Shown: positions 33,535 through 43,111, numbered from the stretch's first letter. The stretch: 64,000 nucleotides of DNA from Ignisphaera sp. (GCA_038735125.1 JAVYNU010000006.1:1-64000); one strand, 5' to 3'. Made by a program: numbers and translations. The notes: generated by a model not told the origin, from the sequence alone.

Positions 33535-33948
33535 TTATTTGCTTAATAAATTATATGGTTTTCCATGCAATCTAATTTCCTCTGGTATTTTATCTTTATA
33601 TATGTTAAGAAATGCGACATCCTCTTCTTTCTTCCTATAATTATCTGGCAATAGCCTAGGAATTTCATCTAGTATAGGATACCATCTACCACAATTTTCA
33701 CAGTAAAGAACACCTGTCTTCACCTCAATCTTTATGCATTCATCGCATGGTGCTTCCTCATTCTTCTCACTAAGATCCTTGATATAAGCATTTTTGAATG
33801 AACAGTACAAATCGCAGAGTGGTTTTTGGGCATTCTGTGGAATCCTTCTATGCTCGTATCGCACAGCTTCTATTACAAATAATTTCAAGGGAAAACCCTT
33901 GTCTTTACAGTAAGGACATGCTAGATAATTTAGGAGTCTATGCTTCAT
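33535..33948 (-). CDS. Trm112-like zinc protein
   Basis: A 137-aa Trm112-family protein: MKHRLLNYLACPYCKDKGFPLKL at the N-terminus and VLYCENCGRWYPILDEIPRLLPD near the C-terminus, giving the zinc knuckle pair, with an insertion holding more cysteines (LCDLYC, APCDEC). Trm112 partners activate tRNA, rRNA and release-factor methyltransferases; several archaeal methyltransferases depend on it. The start overlaps the stop of the phosphohexomutase gene as ATGA, so translation is coupled. Confidence 0.85.
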   Translation of the reverse strand: MKHRLLNYLACPYCKDKGFPLKLFVIEAVRYEHRRIPQNAQKPLCDLYCSFKNAYIKDLSEKNEEAPCDECIKIEVKTGVLYCENCGRWYPILDEIPRLLPDNYRKKEEDVAFLNIYKDKIPEEIRLHGKPYNLLSK

Positions 33949-35333
33949 CTTCCTAACCTTTTCTTGATTTCCTCTACTTTGTCTAGCAACTCAGATAATA
34001 TCCTCTTCGATACTGCTTCATCCCACGACTCCACAGTTATCCTCAGCAATGGTTCAGTACCACTTGGTCTCACAAGAAATGCTGCACTATCCATAACAAC
34101 CTTTATCCCATCTATATCAATTGTTTCATATGAACTATAATATGTTTTTAGAGCTTCCACAATAGCAAATCCCTCTTCCCTATTAGTAATTGGAATCTTT
34201 GCTCTTAGTATAACTGGCTTTTGAATTGAATCCACAATATATGAAAGCTTAGAGCTTTTCTCTATAAGCATATCAGCCATTAAAGCCGCTGAAGCTGTTC
34301 CATCCCTAACTAGTTGATGAGGGACATAAGCAAATCCACCATTGTCCTCAAACCCAGAAATGGCTCCACCCAGCTCAGCAATTTTTCTTGCTATGTTTAA
34401 GAAACCAACCCTTGTCCATACAACCTCTATACCATTTTTAATCAGATACTTGTCTGATAGAATATGACTTGTAGATATGGCTGTAACAACTCTTCTTGGC
34501 AGGTTGGGGTTCTTCTCGGACACATAGTTAGTCAATATTATTGCAGAAATTGTACCATCCACAAATCTACCTTGATCGTCAACAAAAATGGCTCTGTCAC
34601 CATCTCCATCGTGGGCTACGCCAAAATCAGCATTAACAGCTTTAACAATCTGCATTAGATCCACTAAAGTTTCGGCTGTTGGCTCATATGGTCTATAGGG
34701 CAAGCCTAGGTCAGCATTTATTGTTAGAACCTTTAAACCAAGTTCTTTTAAAACTCTAGGTGTTGTCAAAGCTGAAACACTATTAGCACAGTCCACAACA
34801 ACCCTCATCTCTTTTCCTCTAAATTTCTCAGCATCGAAGTGTTTCTTAACACCATTCACATAATAATCTATTGCTGAATCGAATCTCTCAACAGGTTTTA
34901 AATCATACCAAGACAGGTGCCTAAATTTTGCTTCAAATAACAACGATTCTATTTCAGCGTCAACCTCAGGCGGGGCTTCTATACCATCGCTTAAAACAAC
35001 TTTTATTCCTACCCACTCAGGGGGATTATGACTTGCTGTAACAACAACGCCGTAATCAAAACCACATTCTTTAACACAGTACTGTAGAGCTGGCGTAGGT
35101 ATGAAGCCTGCATCATAAACCTTTGTACCAGCTGAGACCAGCCCCGCTATGACTAGATTGTAAATTAGATTGTTGCCAATCCTTGCATCCTTGCCTATCA
35201 ATGCTCTAGACCCTGTAGGAAAGTGACTTGCTATAGCCATAGCTAGTCTCAAGGGAAATGATACATCTTCTCTATCCACGATCCATCTAACACCATCAGT
35301 CCCAAACAATTTTCTTTCGATTGTTTTCTGCAT
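33945..35333 (-). CDS. glmM: Phosphoglucosamine/phosphomannomutase
   Basis: Alpha-D-phosphohexomutase interconverting hexose-1- and -6-phosphates for sugar-nucleotide synthesis. It shows LFGTDGVR at the start, the phosphoserine loop VVTASHNPPEW, the metal loop AHDGDGDRAIFVD, the sugar-specificity loop GFEDNGGFAY and the phosphate-binding RPSGTEPLLRITVE. The sequence cannot tell glucosamine from mannose activity, so the symbol is provisional. The ATG at 35333 has a GGGGTGA Shine-Dalgarno 5 bases upstream; in-frame ATG 35366 and GTG 35384 are alternatives, with TATA-like sequences near 35385-35408. Confidence 0.9.
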   Translation of the reverse strand: MQKTIERKLFGTDGVRWIVDREDVSFPLRLAMAIASHFPTGSRALIGKDARIGNNLIYNLVIAGLVSAGTKVYDAGFIPTPALQYCVKECGFDYGVVVTASHNPPEWVGIKVVLSDGIEAPPEVDAEIESLLFEAKFRHLSWYDLKPVERFDSAIDYYVNGVKKHFDAEKFRGKEMRVVVDCANSVSALTTPRVLKELGLKVLTINADLGLPYRPYEPTAETLVDLMQIVKAVNADFGVAHDGDGDRAIFVDDQGRFVDGTISAIILTNYVSEKNPNLPRRVVTAISTSHILSDKYLIKNGIEVVWTRVGFLNIARKIAELGGAISGFEDNGGFAYVPHQLVRDGTASAALMADMLIEKSSKLSYIVDSIQKPVILRAKIPITNREEGFAIVEALKTYYSSYETIDIDGIKVVMDSAAFLVRPSGTEPLLRITVESWDEAVSKRILSELLDKVEEIKKRLGR

Positions 35334-35437
35334 TAGCTTCACCCCAGCCAATGATAGATCTTGCATATTCTGAAGAGCAATCACTTTATAAATTTGTTTA
35401 AAAGTTTATTTATGCAATAATGCGGTAGAAAAAATTG

Positions 35438-36502
35438 ATGAGGATATGGATAGACGTTTTAACGCCAAAACAGGCAAAACTTTTTGGCCATATTTATCTA
35501 AATCTAAGAGAAAATGGTTACAAGGTTATTTTAACTGCAAGGAATTATGAATACACATTCTCTGTTTTAAGAAGCATTGGCATAGAATATAAAGCTGTTG
35601 GACAATATGTTGAGGGTTTAAAAGAAAAGGTTATTGAAGAAGCAAAAAGAATGTTGTCTCTTCTTGAGATTTTAGAAGATTTTGATGTTCTGATAGCCTT
35701 TCCCAATCCAGTTGCATCCAGAATAGCCTTTGGCTTGGGAAAACCGTACATTGCATTCACTGATAGTCCACACAGCAAAGCTCCCTCAAGACTTTCCCTG
35801 CCTCTTTCAACCGCTGTCATATTTTCTTCGTGTATTCCTAAAGAAGAGATTGAAAAATATGTATACAGGGAAGAAACTATCATTAGGCAATTCCACGGCG
35901 TAGATGAGGTAGAGTGGCTAAAAGAATTCAATCCAGACTCTCACTACATAAGTAAATGGGGTTTAGAGCCATACGAATATGTTGTGATTAGACCACCAGA
36001 GACAAAGGCCTCATATTACACAATGCAGGGGCATAATATTATTGCACTGCTTGAAAAGATTATTACAGAATCCATAGCAAAAGGTTACAAGGTTTTTTAC
36101 ATACCAAGATATAAAGATGATCCTTTGATGTATAAACATAAAAAAGACTCGAATGTCATTATCCCAAGCAATGCCGAAGATGTAGACGCTTCAAAGATTA
36201 GTTACTATGCAAAAATTGTTATTACTGGTGGAGGAACCATGGCAAGGGAGGCAGCACTACTTGGAACACCAGGTATGTGCTTATTCCCCATGAAACTTTA
36301 TGTAAATGAATGTGTATCCGAATGGGGCTTTCCACTATTCCATGTATCGGATATGCAAAAAACATATGAAACATTTAGACATTTAATAGATATGCCAGCT
36401 AAACAATTAGAGCACTATAAAATGTTCGCAAAAGAGAGAATCACTCTTCTTGAAACACCATCGCAAACGCTCAAAAACGTCTTAAGAGAGATAGAAAAGT
36501 AA
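35438..36502 (+). CDS. DUF354 family, GT-B-like glycosyltransferase-type protein
   Basis: A 354-aa protein with the DUF354 hallmarks: MRIWIDVLTPKQAKLFGHI at the start, LIAFPNPVASRIAFGLGKPYIAFTDSPHSKAP in the middle, YVVIRPPETKASYY, and IVITGGGTMAREAALLGTPGMCLFP near the C-terminus, the last resembling the nucleotide-sugar-binding helix of GT-B enzymes. The family is believed to act on surface or lipid-linked sugars, but the reaction is not established. It starts with ATG at 35438, divergent from the phosphohexomutase gene with about 100 bases between. Confidence 0.8.
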   Translation: MRIWIDVLTPKQAKLFGHIYLNLRENGYKVILTARNYEYTFSVLRSIGIEYKAVGQYVEGLKEKVIEEAKRMLSLLEILEDFDVLIAFPNPVASRIAFGLGKPYIAFTDSPHSKAPSRLSLPLSTAVIFSSCIPKEEIEKYVYREETIIRQFHGVDEVEWLKEFNPDSHYISKWGLEPYEYVVIRPPETKASYYTMQGHNIIALLEKIITESIAKGYKVFYIPRYKDDPLMYKHKKDSNVIIPSNAEDVDASKISYYAKIVITGGGTMAREAALLGTPGMCLFPMKLYVNECVSEWGFPLFHVSDMQKTYETFRHLIDMPAKQLEHYKMFAKERITLLETPSQTLKNVLREIEK

Positions 36503-36773
36503 GATTCAAACATCATGTAGGTTTTTATGATGTTACTTCATTTTCTCATGTTCTGTCTTCTTGTGCTTTCTTAGGGTTGCATCAAACCTTTATACCTTTC
36601 AAGATGGTTCAAAATGCTCATCATCCATATGATTATCTCTCCACTAATATGAACTCAAAATTCCTTATTTTGACCTAATTTAAAAATGATATTTAATTTT
36701 AATATTTAAGCTCTAACTCGAGTTTAGGGCCTTAGGATGCTATAAAGATGGAAGAGACTTCAAGGTAGTAATA

Positions 36774-37457
36774 ATGTATACAAAGATTTTGGCTGGTATT
36801 GATGAAGCTGGGAGAGGGCCACTTATAGGTGATATGTTCATAGCCTTAGTTGCTATGGAGAATAGATACCTCCCAGCACTACAGGTAGCTGGGGTAAATG
36901 ATAGCAAAAAAATATCTAAAACAAAAAGAGAGCAGTTGCTTCCTATAATACTCTCTCTTTCATCTCTAGTTATTGTAAACAGGATCCAGCCTAATCAGAT
37001 AGACGAATATAATATTAATGTTTTAGAGATGAATGCTATTCTAGATTTAATTAGAAGAGCCCAGAAGTTGATATACATAGACGAGGTTTATATAGACGCA
37101 TTCACAGATCCGGGTAAAATCACAGAGAAAGTGAAGTCAGTAGATAATGACTTAAAAATTTTTGCAGAATTTAAGGCAGATTCCAAATATGTAGTGGTTG
37201 GAGCTGCAAGCATAGTAGCAAAGGTTCTGCGCGATAAGCATATAGAGAGCCTCAAGGCTATATATGGCAATTTTGGTAGTGGCTATCCAAGTGATAGGAA
37301 AACAATAGAATGGCTGAAAAACTATTATAGACTTCATAAAGAGATTCCCCCAATTGTTAGAAGGTCTTGGGCTACAGTAAAAAAGCTGTTACACGAAGAA
37401 AATAGAACGACCAAAACACTATTCGACTATACATGCTATAGAGAAACATCTAAATAG
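36774..37457 (+). CDS. rnhB: Ribonuclease HII
   Basis: Cleaves RNA in RNA-DNA hybrids, including single ribonucleotides in DNA. The 227-aa protein has the acidic catalytic set: LAGIDEAGRGPLIGD (Asp-Glu), YIDEVYIDAF (Asp) and ADSKYVVVGAASIVAKVLRDKHI (Asp). The motif GRG at the start and YPSDRKTIEWLKNYY at the end are typical. An AAGGTAGTA ribosome-binding site precedes the ATG. The 271 bases between the DUF354 gene and this one contain no clear gene. Confidence 0.95.
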   Translation: MYTKILAGIDEAGRGPLIGDMFIALVAMENRYLPALQVAGVNDSKKISKTKREQLLPIILSLSSLVIVNRIQPNQIDEYNINVLEMNAILDLIRRAQKLIYIDEVYIDAFTDPGKITEKVKSVDNDLKIFAEFKADSKYVVVGAASIVAKVLRDKHIESLKAIYGNFGSGYPSDRKTIEWLKNYYRLHKEIPPIVRRSWATVKKLLHEENRTTKTLFDYTCYRETSK

Positions 37458-37508
37458 CTTATAATCAAAATATACAACATAGTTTTTGCATAAAAAGAGG
37501 AAGAGCTA

Positions 37509-38075
37509 ATGCCAAGCCACCCAAGGTTCATAGTGGATTCAATGCTTGGTCATGTGGCTAGATGGCTAAGGCTTTTAGGCTATGATACGCTATATCATAG
37601 GAAAATAGATGATTGGACCCTTCTGAAAATAGCGAGAAACGAAGATAGAATCCTTTTGACTAGAGATCAAGGACTCTACAACAGAGCAAAAAAATTACAT
37701 ATAAGAGCCTTTTTTATTGAAGATCCTGATATAAGTTCTGTTTTAGCTGAACTTTCTGCTAGGTTTAACATACAGCTAGAGTTTAATAAGAATGATACGA
37801 GATGCCCAAACTGTAACGCTCCTCTTCGCTACACAACATCGATTGCCGATGTTGCACACAGAGTTTCTAAAAATATTGCATTGAAGTATAAAGAATTTTG
37901 GATATGCCCTTCATGTAAAAAAGTCTACTGGCGGGGAACACATTGGAAAACAATAAATGAGATCCTAGAGAGTTCTAAAATTAAAAAAGCTAGTATGCTA
38001 GGAAACATAGCTATTAATATGAAGAGAGTTAGTGTAGAAGATAGTGGTATAGGTGCTGAGAATGAGCCAAGGTGA
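37509..38075 (+). CDS. Mut7-C RNase domain protein with zinc ribbon
   Basis: A 188-aa protein. Residues 1-95 form the Mut7-C (PIN-like) nuclease domain: PRFIVDSMLGHVARWLRLLGYDTLY, then RILLTRDQGLYNRAKK with its acidic residues. Residues 98-145 hold a zinc ribbon (RCPNCNAPLRY and WICPSCKKVYWRGTHW). This pairing is standard for the family, which is thought to be RNA-cleaving. A GAGGAAGAG site precedes the ATG, and its end overlaps the AMMECR1 gene by 14 bases. Confidence 0.85.
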   Translation: MPSHPRFIVDSMLGHVARWLRLLGYDTLYHRKIDDWTLLKIARNEDRILLTRDQGLYNRAKKLHIRAFFIEDPDISSVLAELSARFNIQLEFNKNDTRCPNCNAPLRYTTSIADVAHRVSKNIALKYKEFWICPSCKKVYWRGTHWKTINEILESSKIKKASMLGNIAINMKRVSVEDSGIGAENEPR

Positions 38076-38715
38076 CATCATTTTACCAAGTGAATTAACG
38101 TTAGAGGATGGAACTTATCTAGTAAGATTAGCTAGAAAAGCAATAGAGGAGTATATAAAGAAGGGTATTAAACTTGAGCCTGATAAAGATATAAATAAGA
38201 AGTTTCTAAAACGTGGGATGAGTTTTGTAACCATAGAAAGAATTGTTGGTTCAAATGAGAAAGAGCTTAGAGGTTGTATAGGATTTTTACAACCAATTTC
38301 ATCATTAGCAAGGGTAGTAATAGAATCAGCAATTGCGGCCGCTACTGAAGATCCAAGATTCCCTCCACTAAGGGAAGAAGAGCTTAACGATATTGTAATA
38401 GAGGTTTCGATCCTATCACCTCCAGCACCAGTAAAGAACCCGCTAAATGAAATCATAATTGGTGCACATGGGATAATAGTTTCAAGGGGGTGGAGTTCCG
38501 GAACACTTCTACCACAAGTTCCAGTGGATTACTGTTGGGACGTAGAAACATTTCTTGCAGAAGGATGCTTAAAGGCAGGGCTAGAGCCAGACTGCTGGTA
38601 CGATCCCAAGACCAAGCTATTTGTTTACGAAAGCAGGGTATTCTACGAAGAAAGACCATATGGTGATGTTAAAGAGCGCAATCTCAATATGGAGTATGCT
38701 GCAAAATGTCGATAA
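38062..38715 (+). CDS. AMMECR1 family protein
   Basis: A 217-aa homologue of human AMMECR1. The family core is visible: RGCIGFLQPISSLARVVIESAIAAATEDPRFPPL, IEVSILSPP, GAHGIIVSRGWSSGTLLPQVPVDYCWDVETFLAEGCLKAG and a C-terminal ESRVFYEE. The RGCIG motif is invariant in the family. Biochemical function is unknown; the fold suggests a nucleic-acid or peptide-modifying enzyme. The ATG at 38062 lies 6 bases after AGGTG; it overlaps the Mut7-C gene, so the two are translationally coupled. Confidence 0.92.
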   Translation: MSQGDIILPSELTLEDGTYLVRLARKAIEEYIKKGIKLEPDKDINKKFLKRGMSFVTIERIVGSNEKELRGCIGFLQPISSLARVVIESAIAAATEDPRFPPLREEELNDIVIEVSILSPPAPVKNPLNEIIIGAHGIIVSRGWSSGTLLPQVPVDYCWDVETFLAEGCLKAGLEPDCWYDPKTKLFVYESRVFYEERPYGDVKERNLNMEYAAKCR

Positions 38716-38813
38716 AGATTCAGAGCCAAATCCAATACTACTTTTAAATTTTGCATTTATACACAATGTATTAGGTATTGATGTAACAAAATCTCATCTA
38801 GGGTGTATATTTT

Positions 38814-39344
38814 GTGATACTATCGGATTTTGATTTAATTAACTACATAAGAAGTGGAAGGCTTGTAATAGAGCCTTTTTCAAATGAGATAGTTAGAGAG
38901 AATGGCTTGGATCTGAGAATTGGAGACGAAGTATGTATTTTAAATGAGGTAAACAAAGTTTTAGATCCATACGATGCCAATGTTGATATAAACACCTTTT
39001 ATAACTGCTTTAAAACAGATGAAATAATCTTTGAACCAAGGAAAATATATCTAGCTACAACAGTCGAGTATATTAAGGTCCCCCCAGAACTTATGGCATT
39101 TGTAGAACTTAGATCAACATTTGCAAGAATGGGTTTATCGATACCCCCAACAATAATCGATGGTGGATTTGAGGGTCAAATAACAATAGAGATTCATACA
39201 TCAACTTTTCCAATAAAAATCAAAAAGAATACTAGGTTTCTCCACATAGTATTCTCAAAAGTTTCCACACCTATTCAGAAACCATATACTGGTAGATACC
39301 AAGGACAAAGAGGTGTTAGGCCGCCAAAACTTCCAATCCAATGA
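38814..39344 (+). CDS. dcd: dCTP deaminase
   Basis: Deaminates dCTP to dUTP for dTMP synthesis. The 176-aa protein has ILSDFDLINYIRSGRLVIEP, VPPELMAFVELRSTFARMG (substrate-binding Arg and Ser), IIDGGFEGQITIEIH with the catalytic Glu, and the C-terminal YTGRYQGQRG that closes the trimer active site. All key residues are present. GTG start at 38814 after GGGTG. No dUTPase fusion is visible. It complements the B12-dependent ribonucleotide reductase at 3.3 kb in deoxynucleotide supply. Confidence 0.9.
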   Translation: MILSDFDLINYIRSGRLVIEPFSNEIVRENGLDLRIGDEVCILNEVNKVLDPYDANVDINTFYNCFKTDEIIFEPRKIYLATTVEYIKVPPELMAFVELRSTFARMGLSIPPTIIDGGFEGQITIEIHTSTFPIKIKKNTRFLHIVFSKVSTPIQKPYTGRYQGQRGVRPPKLPIQ

Positions 39345-39779
39345 AGGAACAGAAACTTAGATTTTTACTATATTTTGCTTTGCTCTGTTTCTTACAAGGA
39401 CTATAAAATTGGATATAGTTATTTACGTGGAGTTTTCCCTCTTCTATATACAATTGCTGGATCAACCAGATATTCTGATAAAAATAACTCTGTCTTTTTC
39501 TTTTGCTGACCTACTTAGAAAGAATACAAACTCTAATTCTACATGTAACTCTGACAACGTTAAAAAACATTGCCTAGTTATTTAAAAACAATAAATAATA
39601 TTCTGCTACTTGCAATAAACAAGAAATTATAATGACTATTTCAAATCACGTAATACTCTATCAATAAATTCGAACAAAACCTTTTGCAATTAATATGGAT
39701 AATTGATACAAAAATGTTTTACAGCCATACACCACTTATTATTTGTCTTATAGATTAGAGTACATTAGAATTCAATCCT
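39345..39779. other. 435-base AT-rich intergenic region
   Basis: Between dcd and the tRNA-Thr gene. No ORF longer than about 25 codons and no complete C/D-box pattern was found on either strand. A 21-codon hydrophobic ORF starts inside the dcd stop (ATGA at 39341) but has nothing else in its favour. Several A/T tracts and a weak inverted repeat (GGAACAG near 39345 with CTGTTTC near 39387) are present. Confidence 0.4.
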
Positions 39780-39782
39780 TGG

Positions 39783-39856
39783 AGCCGCCGGCGGGATTTG
39801 AACCCGCGGCCACCGGCTTACAAGGCCGGCGCTCTACCGAGCTGAGCTACGGCGGC
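39783..39856 (-). tRNA. trnT: tRNA-Thr (anticodon UGU), intronless, CCA encoded
   Basis: Minus-strand cloverleaf: acceptor GCCGCCG/CGGCGGC, D-arm GCTC...GAGC with AGCTCGGTAGA loop features, anticodon stem CCGGC/GCCGG with loop CTTGTAA (anticodon TGT at 34-36), short variable loop, T-arm GCGGG-TTCAAAT-CCCGC, discriminator T. The 3' CCA is encoded at 39780-39782. There is no intron. The D-arm is a perfect 11-nt match to a guide of the sRNA at 27.0 kb. Confidence 0.96.
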
Positions 39857-39983
39857 CCAAACACTATATCTATTCTAGGCGGGACACGCTTTTGAATTTT
39901 ATTGCTGGTTTCCGATACTTTATAAAGATTTGGTCTTTAATAAAAACTTATTTTATTTACTAGAGATTGAGGACAACGTAGGT

Positions 39984-40622
39984 GTGAGAAATTTGAGCAA
40001 CCCTGAATTAGCTGAGTCCTTGCCAATGTTTTACAGAGCCTTTTTACAAATTGCCAATTTTGTGATGAACTCTCTATCAGTTCTCAAAAAAACCCAAGTT
40101 GAGGCCTTTGTCAAGGTTTTGGAGGAGGCTTATAAAGAGAAAAAAAGAATACTTGTCATGGGTGCTGGTAGAAGTGGTCTTGTCGGAAGAGCTTTCGCCA
40201 TGAGACTTAAGCATCTTGGTTACGACGTTTATGTGCTGGGAGACACCATTGTATCGCCTGTTGAAAAAGGAGATGTTGTTGTAGCTATTTCCGGCTCTGG
40301 GAGAACCGCACTTATTGTGACAGCCGCTGAAGCTGCCAAAAAGGTTAATGCAACTGTTATTGCGATAACAACCTATATAGATTCTCCATTAGCGAAAATA
40401 GCTGACGTTGTAGTTGAGATTCCTGGAAGAACAAAGATAAGTGAAGTGGAAGACTACTTTGCTAGGCAAGTGTTAGGGCTACACGAGCCACTGGCCCCTC
40501 TTGGAACACTTTTTGAGGACTGCGCCATGGTATTTCTTGACGCTATCATAGCTGAGCTTATGCATAGACTTGGGAAAAATGAAGAAGAGCTTAGAAAGAG
40601 ACATGCAAATATAGAGGTCTAG
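39984..40622 (+). CDS. hxlB: 6-phospho-3-hexuloisomerase (SIS domain)
   Basis: Isomerises arabino-3-hexulose-6-phosphate and fructose-6-phosphate, the archaeal route to ribulose-5-phosphate for nucleotides. The SIS domain is clear: [57 protein letters not shown], and a C-terminal [22 protein letters not shown]. The partner 3-hexulose-6-phosphate synthase is not in the window. A TATA box TTTATAAAG (39919-39927) argues that the message starts near 39948, so the GTG at 39984, preceded by GAGGA, is preferred over upstream TTG codons. Confidence 0.88.
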   Translation: MRNLSNPELAESLPMFYRAFLQIANFVMNSLSVLKKTQVEAFVKVLEEAYKEKKRILVMGAGRSGLVGRAFAMRLKHLGYDVYVLGDTIVSPVEKGDVVVAISGSGRTALIVTAAEAAKKVNATVIAITTYIDSPLAKIADVVVEIPGRTKISEVEDYFARQVLGLHEPLAPLGTLFEDCAMVFLDAIIAELMHRLGKNEEELRKRHANIEV

Positions 40623-40828
40623 TTTAGCTCTATGGTTAAATGACATGTCCCACGTAAACCGCCCAAGATGCTCTAGTTAACTTTTAATTTCAGCTCTATT
40701 ATTACGCTTTTAAATGTACCTTCGTTTTAATCTCGAATTCCTAGCGTTGTCAATACATGCTTATCAGAGAGTTCTTAAAAAGTGAAAATTGCAACGAATA
40801 AGTTAATACCTTTAAATAGTGCTTTTGA

Positions 40829-41917
40829 TTAGCCAAAGAGTGCTGATAAACCTTCTGATAACTGCTCTTCTGAAACACCCTCCTTCTTCTCCTCCTCTTT
40901 CTTCTCCTCAGCCTTAGGAGCCTGCTGATCAACAGCTTTTTGGCTAGCTTGTGAAATGGCTGTAATAGCTAGCTGTAGTTGTTGAGCAAGCTCAGAAGAT
41001 CTAGATGCTAAAGCATATGCCACAGCATAGGCTCTTGCAACTGCTGTTGTCAGTACCATAGCTGCCGTATCTTTTGTTACTATACCAGTTTCTATGGCAA
41101 GTTTCAATGCCCTTGAATATGCTTTGAAAATTGAGGCCTTTACCACAATTGGGTCTGGAACCACAACCTCTGAGGCTATGTTGATAGCATTTGAGATTGC
41201 ATCAATAAACTCCTTTCTTACGGCATCAATATCCAAAACAAGCTTTTCTCCAGGTATTAGAATACCTCTTTCATAAGCAACTTTTATATTAGGCTTTATA
41301 AACTTTGGCTCGATACCAAGTCTATCAAGTAACGATGAAAGCTCTGGTGTAACAACATCACCTGGTCTAGCTATGACAGCTTCTTTAGCTATCCAAATTA
41401 CACCATCCCTCACTTGAATAGGTATTTTAAGCTTGCTAAAGAGACTCATCATAGGACCAGGCTTAACACCTGTGTTGATTGATGGAACAACAATTTCATG
41501 CTCAATTCTATCACCAGGCTTAGCCTTCCAAGGCAATGCAATCTTGTCTAACAGTAACCTAGCCTCAAATGGATTCACATTTATAAATACAACAATGTTT
41601 TGATTCTGCAAGTATTTCGCCATCTCATCTGCATTCGCCATACCGAGTTCTTTCATCGCTATGTAAAGTAAGTTATTTTTATAAAGTTTAACCACGCCAA
41701 GGCCCTCCAACCTCTTTCTGAGGAACATTATGTACCTCGATGGAATGTTAGTTGCATTTATTACAATAAGGCTTCTATAAGACAGTAAAAGCTTCTTTGC
41801 CTCTTCAACAACCTTCCTCTTTTCTTCAAGAGCTCTTCTGATGTGTTGTTCTCCTACTCCTTGTTTGGAATAAGCCTTCACTATCTTGTTCAATTCTCTT
41901 GCAAATTTTGCTTTCAT
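40829..41917 (-). CDS. rplP0: Ribosomal protein P0 (uL10)
   Basis: Stalk base protein anchoring P1/L12 dimers on the large subunit. The 362-aa archaeal form begins with the rRNA-binding domain (VEEAKKLLLSYRSLIVINATNIPSRYIMFLRKRL), contains GPMMSLFSKLKIPIQVRDGVIWI, and ends with helical L12-binding spines, a Lys/Glu hinge and the tail SEGLSALFG, which matches the conserved GLFG-type end that contacts elongation factors. It is the last gene of the long translation cluster; the L12/P1 gene often found next is absent here. Confidence 0.95.
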   Translation of the reverse strand: MKAKFARELNKIVKAYSKQGVGEQHIRRALEEKRKVVEEAKKLLLSYRSLIVINATNIPSRYIMFLRKRLEGLGVVKLYKNNLLYIAMKELGMANADEMAKYLQNQNIVVFINVNPFEARLLLDKIALPWKAKPGDRIEHEIVVPSINTGVKPGPMMSLFSKLKIPIQVRDGVIWIAKEAVIARPGDVVTPELSSLLDRLGIEPKFIKPNIKVAYERGILIPGEKLVLDIDAVRKEFIDAISNAINIASEVVVPDPIVVKASIFKAYSRALKLAIETGIVTKDTAAMVLTTAVARAYAVAYALASRSSELAQQLQLAITAISQASQKAVDQQAPKAEEKKEEEKKEGVSEEQLSEGLSALFG

Positions 41918-41931
41918 GTTATGTCAGCACC

Positions 41932-42588
41932 CTAGAAAACTTCTATTGGTGGACTGCTAGTTGCTTTAACATATATTTTTGCAACTTGTAATAGAGGTCT
42001 TTTAATCTTTTCCTCTATATAATTCAAAACATGTAGAGCGTTCTCAACTAAGTCATCTAGTGACATCTTCTCAACACCTATCTTGCACCCTACCCATGGT
42101 TGTTCCTTAGAATGGAGTCTAACAGCGTTCTTGTATCGATTGATTAGCTGTGTTATGTCAGCTGTTGGAGAGTATGGTATAGGCGCCTTGCCCCTAGGTC
42201 CAAGCGCTGGCCCTAGAACTCTGCCGGCCACACCCATTAAGTCGGATTTGACTAAGATCCAATCACATTTACTTGCAATCTTTTTGGCCCCTTTTTTATC
42301 AATTTTCGATAAATCACTTTTACCCATGGCCATAAATGCTCCAGCATCTGTTACCTTCTGAACCATAGTATCATCTGTGACAACACAAACCTTAATATCT
42401 TTGCCAATTCCCTTGGGTAGAAACACCGTGTCTCTAAATCTGAATTCTTGTTGTTTTTTCACGTCAACACCTTTAAATGTTAATATTAATTCAACTGATT
42501 GTACGTATTTCCAGGGTCTCTTTACCTGTAAAGCGAGTTGAATTGCTTTTTTCAAAGGCTCTCTTAACTCACCTATGGAAGAACTCAC
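41932..42588 (-). CDS. rpl1: Ribosomal protein L1 (uL1)
   Basis: Large-subunit stalk protein binding 23S rRNA and, in archaea, often its own mRNA as a translational repressor. The 218-aa protein has FVQS-like VELILTFKGVDVKKQ, KSDLMGVAGRVLGPALGPRGKAPIPYSP (signature) and the C-terminal RPLLQVAKIYVKATSSPP. GTG start, 6 bases after the L11 stop. Autoregulation is known for archaeal L1; no obvious mRNA mimic was identified here. Confidence 0.95.
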   Translation of the reverse strand: MSSSIGELREPLKKAIQLALQVKRPWKYVQSVELILTFKGVDVKKQQEFRFRDTVFLPKGIGKDIKVCVVTDDTMVQKVTDAGAFMAMGKSDLSKIDKKGAKKIASKCDWILVKSDLMGVAGRVLGPALGPRGKAPIPYSPTADITQLINRYKNAVRLHSKEQPWVGCKIGVEKMSLDDLVENALHVLNYIEEKIKRPLLQVAKIYVKATSSPPIEVF

Positions 42589-42594
42589 AGTTTT

Positions 42595-43104
42595 TCACCT
42601 CTTAAGCCATTCCTCTTCATATTTTTTCAAAATTTCATCGTATAACCCTCTTTCTAACCCTGCAATCAGCTCCTTAGGGTCTTTTCCATCAACTGTCAGA
42701 CCTATGGTTCTGGCTGATCCAAGAATTGTTTTGACAGCTGCTTTTAGGCTTTTTGCTGTTAGTTCTTGTTTTTTAAGTAGAGCAACTTTAATGATATCCT
42801 CTAGAGTTATGTTGCCAATTTTTTTATGAGCAGGATCTCCAGAAGGTTCTGAAACCTTGGCCATGTTTAGCAATAAACTTGTTGTTGTAGGTAACTCAAG
42901 GAATAGATCATATTTCTTGGTGTCTAAATCAACAACAATTTTAATTGTAACTGTATGTCCTTTATAGACTTCGGTCATATTATTTATCTTCTCAACTACT
43001 TCATTTACATTAAGTCCTGCATCAGCTAAAGCGGGTCCTAAGGGAGGTGCGTTTGATGCTTTGCCTCCTTCTATCTGTACTTTCACTACTTTTATTCGAG
43101 CCAT
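42595..43104 (-). CDS. rpl11: Ribosomal protein L11 (uL11)
   Basis: GTPase-centre protein. The 169-aa sequence has VQIEGGKASNAPPLGPALADAGLNVNEVVEKIN (the proline-rich rRNA-contact loop), TVTIKIVVDLDTKKYDLFLELPTTTSLLL and the C-terminal RNA-binding LKAAVKTILGSARTIGLTVDGKDPKEL. It starts ATG 43104, 7 bases after the Spt5 stop, in the conserved order SecE, Spt5, L11, L1, P0. Confidence 0.96.
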   Translation of the reverse strand: MARIKVVKVQIEGGKASNAPPLGPALADAGLNVNEVVEKINNMTEVYKGHTVTIKIVVDLDTKKYDLFLELPTTTSLLLNMAKVSEPSGDPAHKKIGNITLEDIIKVALLKKQELTAKSLKAAVKTILGSARTIGLTVDGKDPKELIAGLERGLYDEILKKYEEEWLKR

Positions 43105-43111
43105 GGTTCGA

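Noticed and set aside
36600-36660. Minus-strand GATGATGA near 36618-36625 as an eighth C/D sRNA
   Set aside because: No CTGA lies at the right distance; the candidate D' is CTTGA and the D box is missing.
39341-39406. 21-codon hydrophobic ORF starting in the dcd stop (ATGA overlap)
   Set aside because: Very short, no Shine-Dalgarno of its own, and hydrophobic runs are expected by chance in AT-rich DNA.
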